Positions 9,945 to 16,368 are shown, counted from the first letter of the stretch. The stretch is DNA of 16,368 nt from CALEUX01 sp037439945 (GCA_037439945.1 JBBIVA010000085.1:1-16368), one strand, 5' to 3'. Notes: generated by a model not told the origin, from the letters alone. A program made the numbers and translations.

Positions 9945-10022
9945 AGGAAGGAGATTAATTATGGTTTGCAAAATCAACAGAAACTAAAATGTTTGATTTT
10001 CAGGAGTAACCAAAGTGAAAGC

Positions 10023-10054
10023 ACAATTTAGTGATACAGTATTATAATGTCAAT
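10023..10054 (-). promoter_or_regulatory. Weak Bacteroidota-type promoter candidate for the giant-gene operon
   Basis: Read on the minus strand, TTGACA (10049-10054) is followed, 20 bases after its TTG, by TAAATTGT (10023-10030). This partly fits the Bacteroidota -33/-7 pattern (TTG, 17-21 bases, TAnnTTTG); the last two bases of the -7 box do not fit. It would give a leader of about 70 nt ahead of the ATG at 9944. Such matches are easy to find in AT-rich DNA, so this is tentative. Confidence 0.22.
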
Positions 10055-10107
10055 ACGGGATTGGAAAATTTATTATTCATAGTTTAAATTCTCGATTAGG
10101 CGCTAGG

Positions 10108-10128
10108 CTGGTACCAGGTAAATACCTG
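10108..10128. promoter_or_regulatory. Two overlapping palindromes, candidate operator between divergent genes
   Basis: CTGGTACCAG (10108-10117) is a perfect 10-bp palindrome. It overlaps CAGGTA-AA-TACCTG (10115-10128), a perfect 6-bp inverted repeat with a 2-bp spacer. The two share the CAG at 10115-10117, so the site offers four related half-sites (TACC/GGTA cores) in 21 bp. It sits about 105 bp upstream of the YceI-family start and about 165 bp upstream of the first giant gene. That position suits a dimeric regulator controlling one or both directions. No regulator gene is in the window, so the role is inference. Confidence 0.35.
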
Positions 10129-10218
10129 TTTTAAATAAGGTTAATAAAAAAAATTATAAATGGTTAATTTTTAAAATAAACATTTTTGAATTTATACTGT
10201 TTATCTTGCAAATAATAT

Positions 10219-10223
10219 GGAGG
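10219..10223 (+). promoter_or_regulatory. Shine-Dalgarno site deciding the YceI-family start
   Basis: GGAGG ends 9 bases before the ATG at 10233. This is an unusually good ribosome-binding site for this window. It selects that ATG over the in-frame TTG at 10206, which would also place extra residues ahead of the signal peptide. Confidence 0.6.
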
Positions 10224-10232
10224 ATCAATAAA

Positions 10233-10820
10233 ATGAAAAAAACAAAAATTTTAATAATAGCAGTAGCTCTATTAACATCAGGAATTATGGCAGATGCACA
10301 AAATTTAAAATTGGATACAAAAAAGAGTAATATCCAATGGACAGGGAAAAAAGTATTAGGGTTTCATACAGGTGCAATAAATATGCAATCGGGAAACCTT
10401 AAACAAGCAGGAAAATCATTTGTAGGTGGAGAATTTGTTGTTGATATGAACAGCATTACCTGCAGTGATTTAACCGATCCCGGAACCAATGCTAATTTGG
10501 TTGGCCATTTAAAATCAGATGATTTTTTTGGTGTTGAAAAACACCCTACCGCAAAATTTGTACTTAAAAGCGGAAATTCAAAGGGAAACAATCAATATGA
10601 GTTTAGCGGGGACCTGACCATTAAAGGAATAACACATCCTGCCAAAATAAATGCAGAATTATTACCCGATGATAAAGGGGTTGTATTTTCAGGAAAACTG
10701 GTTGTTGACCGATCAAAATATGATATCCGCTATGGTTCGGGTTCCTTTTTTCAAAATCTGGGCGACAATATGATTTATGATGAGTTTGAATTGGCGTTTA
10801 AAGTCTATTTCATCAAATAA
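10233..10820 (+). CDS. YceI-family secreted lipocalin-like protein
   Basis: The 195-aa product begins with a signal peptide: MKKTK, a hydrophobic run to about residue 18, and an ADA-Q cleavage site at about 22/23. The mature part matches the YceI family along its length: an N-terminal LDTKKSNIQWTGKKVLG strand with a GxHTGxI turn, FVGGEFVVDMNSI, HLKSDDFFGVEKHPTAKF, DLTIKGITHPAK, and a C-terminal VDRSKYDIRYGSGSFF. YceI proteins fold as a small beta-barrel that in characterised members binds a polyprenyl or similar lipid in the periplasm. The ligand here cannot be read from sequence. Size is normal for the family. The gene is single, divergent from the giant operon, and followed directly by a hairpin terminator, so it is probably its own transcription unit. 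The family call is firm; a specific role such as stress response or quinone handling would be speculation. Confidence 0.93.
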   Translation: MKKTKILIIAVALLTSGIMADAQNLKLDTKKSNIQWTGKKVLGFHTGAINMQSGNLKQAGKSFVGGEFVVDMNSITCSDLTDPGTNANLVGHLKSDDFFGVEKHPTAKFVLKSGNSKGNNQYEFSGDLTIKGITHPAKINAELLPDDKGVVFSGKLVVDRSKYDIRYGSGSFFQNLGDNMIYDEFELAFKVYFIK

Positions 10821-10838
10821 ATAATTTACTTAAAACAG

Positions 10839-10880
10839 AAAATAGGTTGTCCCAAATGCCAGGGGCATCCTATTTTTATT
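10839..10880 (+). terminator. Hairpin terminator after the YceI-family gene
   Basis: AAAATAGG (10839-10846) pairs perfectly with CCTATTTT (10869-10876). Inside it, ATGCC pairs with GGCAT around an AGG loop. The 3' arm runs into a T-rich tract. It starts 18 bp after the stop codon. The AGGTTGTCCC and GGCATCCT segments recur in the hairpin at 15821-15860. Confidence 0.75.
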
Positions 10881-11517
10881 AGTACCCTGCCCTAGGGTTT
10901 AACCCCCAATTTTTTGGACAGGTTTTTCAAAAATGTTTAGGGCGTTTTCATTGTTATCACAATATTAGCACAGATAACCGACGTTGCGAATTTGTGAAGC
11001 GTAATACGGATGGTGATTGGGTTTTTAATTTTTTATTGGTATTATCGCCCCTTGCAAATTCTCCATTTTGTGTTCCAGAACGCATCACAGGATGAAAATG
11101 AAAGAGGGTATTCCAATACCCTGCAGGGCAATCTGACCTAAAGCATGCCTTCTTTTTTGTTTTTATGCCATTTATAATACCGTCAAAGAAATCTCTTCAT
11201 TTGGTTTAGGCTATAAAACACACTTGGCTGTATTACTTAATTTTCTAGCAGTGAAAACAGGCTTTTTTCGTAAAAATTTTTTATGGGTATAGCCACATGC
11301 GAAAATTCTCGGGTTATGTTGTTTTTCATGCAGAAGTTGCGCAAGGCTATGTGCGATAAAACAGGTTGCCGTTATCGGTACAAATCATTATACGTTTAGC
11401 TTTATAGCATTGCCTTACGCCATGGTTTTCTCCTTTGCCAGAGGGATACGGGGCTTCTCATCCGGTTGAAATTTTCGTTTTCTTTTACTCAATGGTTTTG
11501 CTAATTTACCGTACAAA
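10881..11517. other. Gene-free intergenic stretch, possibly decayed sequence
   Basis: No reading frame on either strand here is long enough, or protein-like enough, to call a gene; the open stretches I traced are at most about 60 codons and most lack a credible start. Recognisable details are a perfect 8-bp inverted repeat AGGGTATT-CC-AATACCCT (11105-11122) that overlaps the palindrome CCCTGCAGGG (11119-11128). There is also a CGATAA/TTATCG pair (11354-11377). The segment AACCCCCAATTTTTTGGACA (10901-10920) resembles the ends of some IS3-family elements, but no partner end or transposase is visible. Confidence 0.5.
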
Positions 11518-11525
11518 ATTAAAAT
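11518..11525 (+). repeat. Left copy of an 8-bp direct repeat flanking the MITE-like element
   Basis: ATTAAAAT directly abuts the left inverted repeat. The same 8 bases recur at 11742-11749, one base beyond the right inverted repeat. The placement fits a target-site duplication, though the sequence is low-complexity in an AT-rich region. Confidence 0.5.
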
Positions 11526-11591
11526 CACTACTATCCGATAAAAAGTTGTTTTGTCCCTAACGAGACCAAAGTTCAATTCTCAATTAATTGT

Positions 11592-11648
11592 TTTACCTAT
11601 CTTTAGTCCCTAACGGCACTGTGCCGTCAGGTACAGAATATCGGTAAA
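11592..11648. repeat. Long imperfect hairpin inside the MITE-like element
   Basis: The core ACGGCAC-T-GTGCCGT (11613-11627) is perfect. It extends through one A/C mismatch to CCT/AGG (11609-11631). An outer TTTACC/GGTAAA pair (11592-11597 and 11643-11648) closes the structure around partly matched arms. It could form a strong RNA stem or a DNA cruciform. Confidence 0.55.
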
Positions 11649-11670
11649 GATGAATCGACCCCAATTTTCA

Positions 11671-11687
11671 GTGTCCTGTAGGGACAC
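11671..11687. repeat. Small hairpin GTGTCC/GGACAC inside the MITE-like element
   Basis: GTGTCC (11671-11676) pairs with GGACAC (11682-11687) around a TGTAG loop. Its (T)CCC/GGGAC character echoes the other two hairpins of the element. Confidence 0.5.
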
Positions 11688-11945
11688 CGCAATTAGTTGG
11701 CATTATAGCATCTTATCGAAAAATTTATCGGACAGTAGTGGATTAAAATGTTAATTTTTATAGGCCTAATTAGGGGGTTAAGGCAGTTCCCGATTGGTAA
11801 ATATTTAATGGGTATAATTCGGGAAACGTCATAAATATTGATTTTGTAGTATCAATTAAACTAAATGTACGATATTGAACATTGCCCTGTACGGTTTTGC
11901 TACTCAAAAAATTCAATTAAAAAAAGCAGCTAATTGTGTTACATG

Positions 11946-11972
11946 TTGAAATATAAATAATTATATAATTTG
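11946..11972 (+). promoter_or_regulatory. Candidate promoter for the catalytic M16 gene
   Basis: TTG at 11946-11948 is followed after about 15-17 bases by TATAATTTG (11964-11972). This is close to the Bacteroidota -7 box TAnnTTTG, with one extra spacer base. It would give a leader of roughly 90 nt before the ATG at 12068. The surrounding 11750-12067 is very AT-rich and shows no gene. Confidence 0.28.
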
Positions 11973-12067
11973 GCCTGAATGTTGTTTGATTTTCAAACCA
12001 ATTCGAATCTTTAATTAATTTTTTTACCTTTTATTTTTAATCTGTGATACATACTAAACTTTAACTT

Positions 12068-13405
12068 ATGGAACAAACTAAAAAAATCATGTTTGTGGTG
12101 GCTCTTTTGTTTTTAGTCATCGGGCAGGGTTTTTCCCAGGCCGTAAAAATAAATTTTACAGAATTCAAACTTGATAATGGCCTTCATGTAATACTGCATC
12201 GCGATGCTACAACACCAATTGTGGCAGTTTCGGTAATGTATAACGTAGGTTCAAAACATGAACAACCTGACCGGACCGGTTTTGCACATTTTTTTGAACA
12301 CCTTATGTTTGAGGGAACCGCAAATATTCCACGGGGAGAATATGCGAAATACGTTGAAAGGGCAGGAGGCACCCTTAATGCCAACACCTCAGCCGACCGT
12401 ACGTATTATTATGAGATTTTGCCATCAAACCAGCTCGAACTTGGCCTTTGGCTTGAGTCTGAGAGAATGAAACATGCTATTGTTGACTCAATTGGAATAC
12501 AAACTCAAAAACGTGTTGTTATTGAAGAAAAAAAACAGAGCTATGATAACCGCCCCTATGGTTCTATTTTAATTGAAACCATGAAAAGGGCCTTTTACAA
12601 ACATCCTTACCGATGGACAACCATTGGTGATCCGGAACATATTATGGCGGCTGCTGATTCAGAATTTCAACAGTTTTACAATACTTTTTATGTGCCTGAC
12701 AACGCGGTGTTAGTTATTGCCGGTGATATTGATGAAAAAAACACAAAAAATCTTGTTACCAAATATTTTAGTGATATATCAAAGGGTAAATCAGATATAT
12801 ACAGGCCAAATATTGTTGAACCTCCTTTAAAAGGCGAAGTTCGTGATACAGTTTATGACAACATTCAATTACCATTGGTTTTGCAGGCTTATCGCACCCC
12901 GGCAATGAATACTCCCGACTATTATGCCCTTGATATGCTTGGAACATTATTATCTGCCGGTCAGAGTTCAAGGCTTTACCGTTCATTGGTCGATAACCAG
13001 CAACTAGCTATCCAGGTAGGTTCATTTCCAATTCCGTTTAATGAGCCATCGGTAAACCTGACCTATGCATTGCCTAATATGGGAATTGACCCAATGGTGC
13101 TTGAAAATGCAATGGATGCTGAAATTGAAAAGGTTAAAAATGAACTTATACCGGAACAGGAGTTTCAGAAATTAAAAAACAAGTTTGAAAATGATATTAT
13201 TAGCGAAAACCAGCGTATTGCCGAAAGAGCATCAAACCTTGCAATGTATTATACCTATTTTGGAGATGCCTCACTCATAAACAAAGAGCTCGAAAACTAT
13301 ATGGCAGTTTCCCGCGAAGATATTCAACGTGTGGCCCGTCAGTATTTCAAGCCTGACAATAGAGTGGTTTTGTATTATCTGCCAAAGGCCAACAAACCTA
13401 AGTAA
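12068..13405 (+). CDS. Exported M16-family zinc peptidase, catalytic member of a pair
   Basis: The 445-aa product starts with a signal peptide (MEQTKK, hydrophobic run to about residue 19, likely cleavage near GFS-Q at 23/24). The inverted zinc-binding motif HFFEH is at residues 74-78. H74 and H78 would bind zinc and E77 would act as general base, and the third ligand is the Glu in VVIEEKK (E153 or E154, about 76 residues after H78 as usual). FELDNGL-type N-terminal M16 features (EFKLDNGLHVILHRD) and GTLNANTSADRTYYYE follow the family pattern. The C-terminal M16 half has LSAGQSSRLYRSLVDN. The length fits a single-unit M16 protein with two repeats of the fold, so it probably works as a dimer, likely with the downstream non-catalytic homologue. 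It should cleave peptides in the periplasm. No Shine-Dalgarno sequence is seen; the A/T-rich leader is typical of the window. Confidence 0.93.
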   Translation: MEQTKKIMFVVALLFLVIGQGFSQAVKINFTEFKLDNGLHVILHRDATTPIVAVSVMYNVGSKHEQPDRTGFAHFFEHLMFEGTANIPRGEYAKYVERAGGTLNANTSADRTYYYEILPSNQLELGLWLESERMKHAIVDSIGIQTQKRVVIEEKKQSYDNRPYGSILIETMKRAFYKHPYRWTTIGDPEHIMAAADSEFQQFYNTFYVPDNAVLVIAGDIDEKNTKNLVTKYFSDISKGKSDIYRPNIVEPPLKGEVRDTVYDNIQLPLVLQAYRTPAMNTPDYYALDMLGTLLSAGQSSRLYRSLVDNQQLAIQVGSFPIPFNEPSVNLTYALPNMGIDPMVLENAMDAEIEKVKNELIPEQEFQKLKNKFENDIISENQRIAERASNLAMYYTYFGDASLINKELENYMAVSREDIQRVARQYFKPDNRVVLYYLPKANKPK

Positions 13406-13442
13406 CTATTTGATGATGGTTATAAGGCGAATTGGGATAATA

Positions 13443-13506
13443 AAACTGTTTAACCCCATTTATAAGCAGGTAGCAAATAAACCTGCAATTTGGTATTAAA
13501 CAGTTT
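13443..13506. repeat. Nested inverted repeat between the two M16 genes
   Basis: The outer arms AAACTGTTTAA (13443-13453) and TTAAACAGTTT (13496-13506) are perfect 11-bp complements. Between them GCAGGT (13466-13471) and ACCTGC (13481-13486) form a second perfect 6-bp stem with a 9-nt loop. There is no T-tract after the outer arm, so it does not look like a standard terminator. It could be an mRNA processing or stability element, or a site for a DNA-binding protein. Confidence 0.5.
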
Positions 13507-13627
13507 ATAATGAAATAATAGCCAGGAAATTATTACCAAAAGATTTTTAAGGGCTTAAATCAGGCCTAACAGTTCAATCAGAAATGATTATTATATTACA
13601 AGGCATTAATAAACAAATAATAAACAG

Positions 13628-15685
13628 ATGAAACAGATATTTTCAATTATAATACTTTGCCTGTTTACAACCGCACTATTTGCACAGTTAGACAGGAGTA
13701 CACCGCCTCCTCCTGGGCCGGCACCTAAAATAAATATTGGAGAATACAAAAAATTTAAGTTACCCAACGGGTTACAGGTTTTTGTTGTTGAAAACAACAA
13801 ATTACCGATGGTGGCTTATAGTCTGACACTTGAATTGGACCCAATTTTTGAAGGAGATGCAACAGGTTATGTATCAATGGCAGGTTCATTAATGCGTTCG
13901 GGAACCACAACCCGCACTAAGGCACAAATTGATGATGCTGTTGATTTTATTGGGGCTTCACTCAGTACATCTGAACAGGGAATGTATGGCCGCTCCTTAA
14001 AAAAGCACAGCCACACTTTGCTCGAAATTATGTCGGATGTTTTACAGAACCCATCATTCCCACAGGGTGAATTGGATAAGAGTATAAAACAAATGATTTC
14101 GGCATTACAGGCAAATAAAGACAATCCCGATGCAATAGCGGGCAATGTTTCAAAAGTTTTGCTTTATGGTATTAACGACCCTTATGGAGAACTTACGACT
14201 GAAACAACTCTTGAAAAAATTACACGGGAAAAACTAATTGATTATCATAAAAAATATTTCAAGCCTAATGTTGCTTACCTTGTTATTGTTGGCGATATAA
14301 CACTAAAAGAAGCACAGGCACAGGCAAAAAAATATTTTGGTAAATGGAAAAAAGGTGATGTTCCCAAAAACTTTTTCTCTCTTCCAAAAAGCTATGACCA
14401 GCCCAAAGTTGTAATTGCCAATAAAGATGGTGCAAACCAGTCAACTATACGGGTAACCCATACCGCCAATATTACTCCCGGTCATCCCGATGCGATAAAA
14501 GCATCAGTTATGAATCAGATTTTAGGTGGTGGTTCATTCAACGCCCGCCTTTTCCAAAATCTTCGTGAAAAAAATGCATTCACCTACGGGGCCTATTCAA
14601 CTCTTAATACCGATAAAAGAATTGGGCAATTTACAGCATCATCTCAGGTTCGGACCTCTGTAACCGACAGTGCGCTAACTGAGATTTTAAACGAAATGAA
14701 ACGGATTCGCACCGAATTGGTTGCCAAACAGGACCTTGAACTGGTTAAAAATATGATGAACGGCAGTTTTTCAAGATCATTGGAAGACCCTCAAACCATT
14801 GCCAGGTTTGCATTAAACATTGAAAGGTATAAACTTCCGGCCGACTATTACAGCACATATCTCGAAAAATTGGCTGCAGTAACTGCCGAGGATGTTAAGG
14901 AAATGGCCAATAAATACCTTCTGCCAAACAATGCCGTAATTCTTGCTGTTGGCGATGTCCCCAAAATCAAGGATCCAATGAAGAAGTTCTCTCAAAAAGG
15001 AGAAGTAACCGAATATGATTACTATGGTAAAGAAGTTGTAAAATCGGGTGTGCCCGCCAACATAAATACTGATTTAATTATTGAGAATTATTTGAAAGCT
15101 CTGGGTGGTAAAGATGCCCTTATGGCTGTTAAAGATATAAAAATGAAGGGGTCATTGTCGTTCCAGGGGATGAATATTGAAATTAACACAGTTCACAAAG
15201 CCCCTAACAAAATTCTTGTTGAAAGCATTATGGGAGGAAATGTTATTTCGAAACAGGTTTTTGACGGTACTAAAGGAAAGGTTGTTTCCCCAATGGGAGA
15301 ACAGGCCCTGGAAGGTACAGCCCTGGATGAAATGAAGGAAAATGCGGCAACTTTCCCCGAAATGGATTTTAAAACAAAAGGGTATAAATTGGAACTATTG
15401 GGAACAGAAGATGTTAATGGTGTCCAGGCGTACAAAATACAAATTACCAGGCCTTCGGGTAAAAAAGTAACATCATTTTTCAATGTTAATGATGGCCTAA
15501 AATGTAAAGAAATATCTACATCCATGCAGGGAACTGTTACAACATTTTATTCTAACTATAAACCAGTAAAAGGAGTTTTGTTCCCAATGTCGCTGAAACA
15601 AAATATGGGGCCTCAAAGTTTTGATATTGTTATATCCTCAATTGAAGTAAACAATGGTGTTGAAGATATTTTGTTTGCAAATTAA
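13628..15685 (+). CDS. Exported non-catalytic M16-family protein with a LolA-like C-terminal domain
   Basis: The 685-aa product has a signal peptide (MKQIFSIIILCLFTTALFA, cleavage before Q20) followed by a short Pro-rich stretch (STPPPPGPAP). Residues about 35-465 form an M16 unit starting with YKKFKLPNGLQVFVVENN. Where HxxEH should be it reads GYVSMAGSLM, so the zinc site is gone. It keeps the glycine-rich GGGSFNARLFQNLREK and TYG with R313 and Y320, the substrate-binding R/Y pair of the family. The usual inference is that such proteins pair with an HxxEH partner, here the gene upstream. Residues about 488-685 (TDLIIENYLKALGG onward, through ILVES, FDGTKG, NGVQAYKIQI and FFNVNDGLKCKE) resemble the LolA/outer-membrane-lipoprotein-sorting fold. 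That domain may bind lipid or lipoprotein, or help localise the complex. It lies 222 bp after the catalytic gene, and two hairpins follow it. Co-transcription is likely but not certain, given the gap and the nested repeat. Confidence 0.9.
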   Translation: MKQIFSIIILCLFTTALFAQLDRSTPPPPGPAPKINIGEYKKFKLPNGLQVFVVENNKLPMVAYSLTLELDPIFEGDATGYVSMAGSLMRSGTTTRTKAQIDDAVDFIGASLSTSEQGMYGRSLKKHSHTLLEIMSDVLQNPSFPQGELDKSIKQMISALQANKDNPDAIAGNVSKVLLYGINDPYGELTTETTLEKITREKLIDYHKKYFKPNVAYLVIVGDITLKEAQAQAKKYFGKWKKGDVPKNFFSLPKSYDQPKVVIANKDGANQSTIRVTHTANITPGHPDAIKASVMNQILGGGSFNARLFQNLREKNAFTYGAYSTLNTDKRIGQFTASSQVRTSVTDSALTEILNEMKRIRTELVAKQDLELVKNMMNGSFSRSLEDPQTIARFALNIERYKLPADYYSTYLEKLAAVTAEDVKEMANKYLLPNNAVILAVGDVPKIKDPMKKFSQKGEVTEYDYYGKEVVKSGVPANINTDLIIENYLKALGGKDALMAVKDIKMKGSLSFQGMNIEINTVHKAPNKILVESIMGGNVISKQVFDGTKGKVVSPMGEQALEGTALDEMKENAATFPEMDFKTKGYKLELLGTEDVNGVQAYKIQITRPSGKKVTSFFNVNDGLKCKEISTSMQGTVTTFYSNYKPVKGVLFPMSLKQNMGPQSFDIVISSIEVNNGVEDILFAN

Positions 15686-15745
15686 AACTCGTTGTTATAA
15701 TTATGAACTTAAACTATAACAGTTTATAAAATATTAGATAAAAAG

Positions 15746-15778
15746 AGAGGCTGTCTAAAAAGTTTTTTGTTAGCCTCT
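15746..15778 (+). terminator. Hairpin after the M16 gene pair, possible terminator
   Basis: AGAGGCT (15746-15752) pairs with AGCCTCT (15772-15778), with A5 and T6 runs inside that can pair in part. The T-tract lies about 13 bases downstream (15793-15801), so termination strength is uncertain. Its AGGCTGTCTAAAAAG segment matches the repeat pattern of the neighbouring hairpin. Confidence 0.5.
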
Positions 15779-15820
15779 GAGATTGAATTAAATTTTTTTT
15801 TAAAATAGGGAGTAAGCATA

Positions 15821-15860
15821 AAAAGAGGTTGTCCCGGACTTTTGTGGCATCCTCTTTTTT
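15821..15860. terminator. Second, bidirectional-looking terminator hairpin
   Basis: AAAAGAGG (15821-15828) pairs with CCTCTTTT (15851-15858) and continues into a T run on the plus strand. The A run on the left gives a matching T run on the minus strand. Interior AGGTTGTCCC and GGCATCCT match the terminator at 10839-10880. Confidence 0.65.
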
Positions 15861-16065
15861 ATTTCAATAAATTTTACCCAAATTATGAACCGAAAGTAAA
15901 AAGTGAATTGAGAATAACGCTGTAAGCCATATAGAATAAAAAACACAGCATTTTTCTATAACTAAAATTTCGAAGGCTGGGCGTTAGAAAACTAAGCATC
16001 TAAATGATAAAAATTCAATAATTTAAATACAAAAGTTCCTCGAATACGTAAATTGGGTTAAACAT
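15861..16065. other. Gene-free AT-rich spacer
   Basis: I see no gene here. Two interleaved pairs, GCTGT/ACAGC (15919-15923 and 15945-15949) and TATAGAA/TTCTATA (15930-15936 and 15954-15960), could form a pseudoknot-like fold, but matches this short are expected by chance in such DNA. Confidence 0.4.
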
Positions 16066-16299
16066 CTAATCTTTTATGCACCTGACATACAATCCACTTT
16101 TTTTACCTTCAGGGGCTATTGCGGTTAATGCCCCATAATAATCACAACCCAGCAATTAACTCACAGGGTTGTCTTTGTTTGTAACTGACCAAAAAATATT
16201 TACCTCGTTTTTTGCGACCATAATTACAGACCTGGTTCCGCTACCTTTAACATTTAAACCGGTAGAATTGGCGCTCCCTTCGTTGGGTTCCTTCCAAAG
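16066..16299 (-). pseudogene. Remnant of a protein C-terminus, possibly FISUMP-like
   Basis: Read on the minus strand, one frame runs from 16299 to the TAG at 16066-16068 with a single internal TAA at 16156-16158. Two more in-frame stops (TAA at 16303-16305 and 16300-16302) close it upstream. The pieces read as protein: LWKEPNEGSANSTGLNV and VNIFWSVTNKD before the internal stop, then DYYGALTAIAPEG and the ending GLYVRCIKD. W(K)E...N..G, a (F/W)WS...K element and a final VRC(I/V)KD tail are what I recall of FISUMP (Fibrobacter succinogenes major paralogous) domains, which are common at the ends of secreted Bacteroidota proteins. There is no start codon with a leader, so I read it as a decayed fragment rather than a gene. 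The family call is tentative. Confidence 0.45.
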
Positions 16300-16368
16300 T
16301 TATTAAATCCGGTATATTTAACCCTGATTAGTCATTAGAAAGGCAATGAACTAATGACTTAGCCGGGA

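Larger units (their letters stand above)
11526..11740. mobile_element. MITE-like or internally deleted insertion sequence (215 bp)
   Basis: The ends are 17-bp terminal inverted repeats matching at 16 of 17 positions: CACTACTATCCGATAAA at 11526-11542, and the reverse complement of CACTACTGTCCGATAAA at 11724-11740. An 8-bp ATTAAAAT flanks both sides (11518-11525 and 11742-11749). The interior has no open reading frame but holds several hairpins: GTCCCTAACGAGAC near 11553, a large stem at 11592-11648 and GTGTCC/GGACAC at 11671-11687. This is what a non-autonomous element mobilised in trans by a full-length relative would look like. I cannot assign the IS family without a database. Confidence 0.6.

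Noticed and set aside
9945..9977. A TTG start at 9977 for the first giant gene
   Set aside because: ATG codons at 9944 and 9923 lie in frame just downstream and still leave room for the Tat-like segment.
9946..9987. A plus-strand mini-gene with a good GGAG site and an ATG at 9961
   Set aside because: It encodes only eight codons, overlaps the start of the giant gene on the other strand and has no recognisable leader-peptide logic.
11282..11468. Short open stretches in the 10881-11517 gap, such as a plus-strand frame containing IGTNHYTFSFIALPYAMV
   Set aside because: They are at most about 60 codons, lack credible starts and match no family I know; I could not show a transposase relic.
1..16368. 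CRISPR arrays, tRNA or rRNA genes, and restriction, toxin-antitoxin or phage genes
   Set aside because: I found no regularly spaced repeats, no RNA gene signatures and no protein motifs for these systems on either strand.

Overview
The window looks like a stretch of a Bacteroidota (Bacteroidetes) chromosome. The DNA is AT-rich, most starts lack a strong Shine-Dalgarno sequence, and the intergenic hairpins follow a recurring AGG(T/C)TGTC...CCT pattern. It also carries a secreted M16 peptidase pair whose second member has a LolA-like tail, an arrangement I associate with this phylum. The organism call is inference from these features.

Layout: (1) 197-9944, minus strand: two very large genes in tandem, 31 bp apart, encoding about 1787 aa (upstream) and about 1450 aa (downstream). 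I cannot assign a function to either. (2) 9945-10232: divergent intergenic region with two overlapping palindromes and a weak minus-strand promoter candidate. (3) 10233-10820, plus strand: a secreted YceI-family lipocalin-like protein, closed by a hairpin terminator. (4) 10881-12067: about 1.2 kb without a gene. It holds a 215-bp MITE-like element with 16/17-matching terminal inverted repeats, an 8-bp flanking direct repeat and internal hairpins. The rest is unrecognised, possibly decayed, sequence. (5) 12068-15685, plus strand: two exported M16-family proteins separated by 222 bp that contain a nested inverted repeat. The first keeps the zinc site HFFEH. The second has lost it, keeps the R/Y substrate motif and carries a LolA-like C-terminal domain. 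(6) 15746-15860: two hairpins related to the one after the YceI gene. (7) 16066-16299, minus strand: a remnant of a protein C-terminus with an internal stop, possibly FISUMP-like.

The two M16 proteins probably act together in the periplasm as a catalytic/non-catalytic pair. The YceI protein is probably also periplasmic. The two giant proteins form the only clear candidate for an undescribed system. They appear co-transcribed and have no membrane-spanning segments. The larger one has a Tat-like N-terminus, a predicted coiled coil and a long Gly-rich, beta-rich C-terminal region, while the smaller has no signal sequence. Several blocks in them match, from memory only, conserved blocks in large hypothetical proteins of other phyla, so the pair may be a widespread two-component module.
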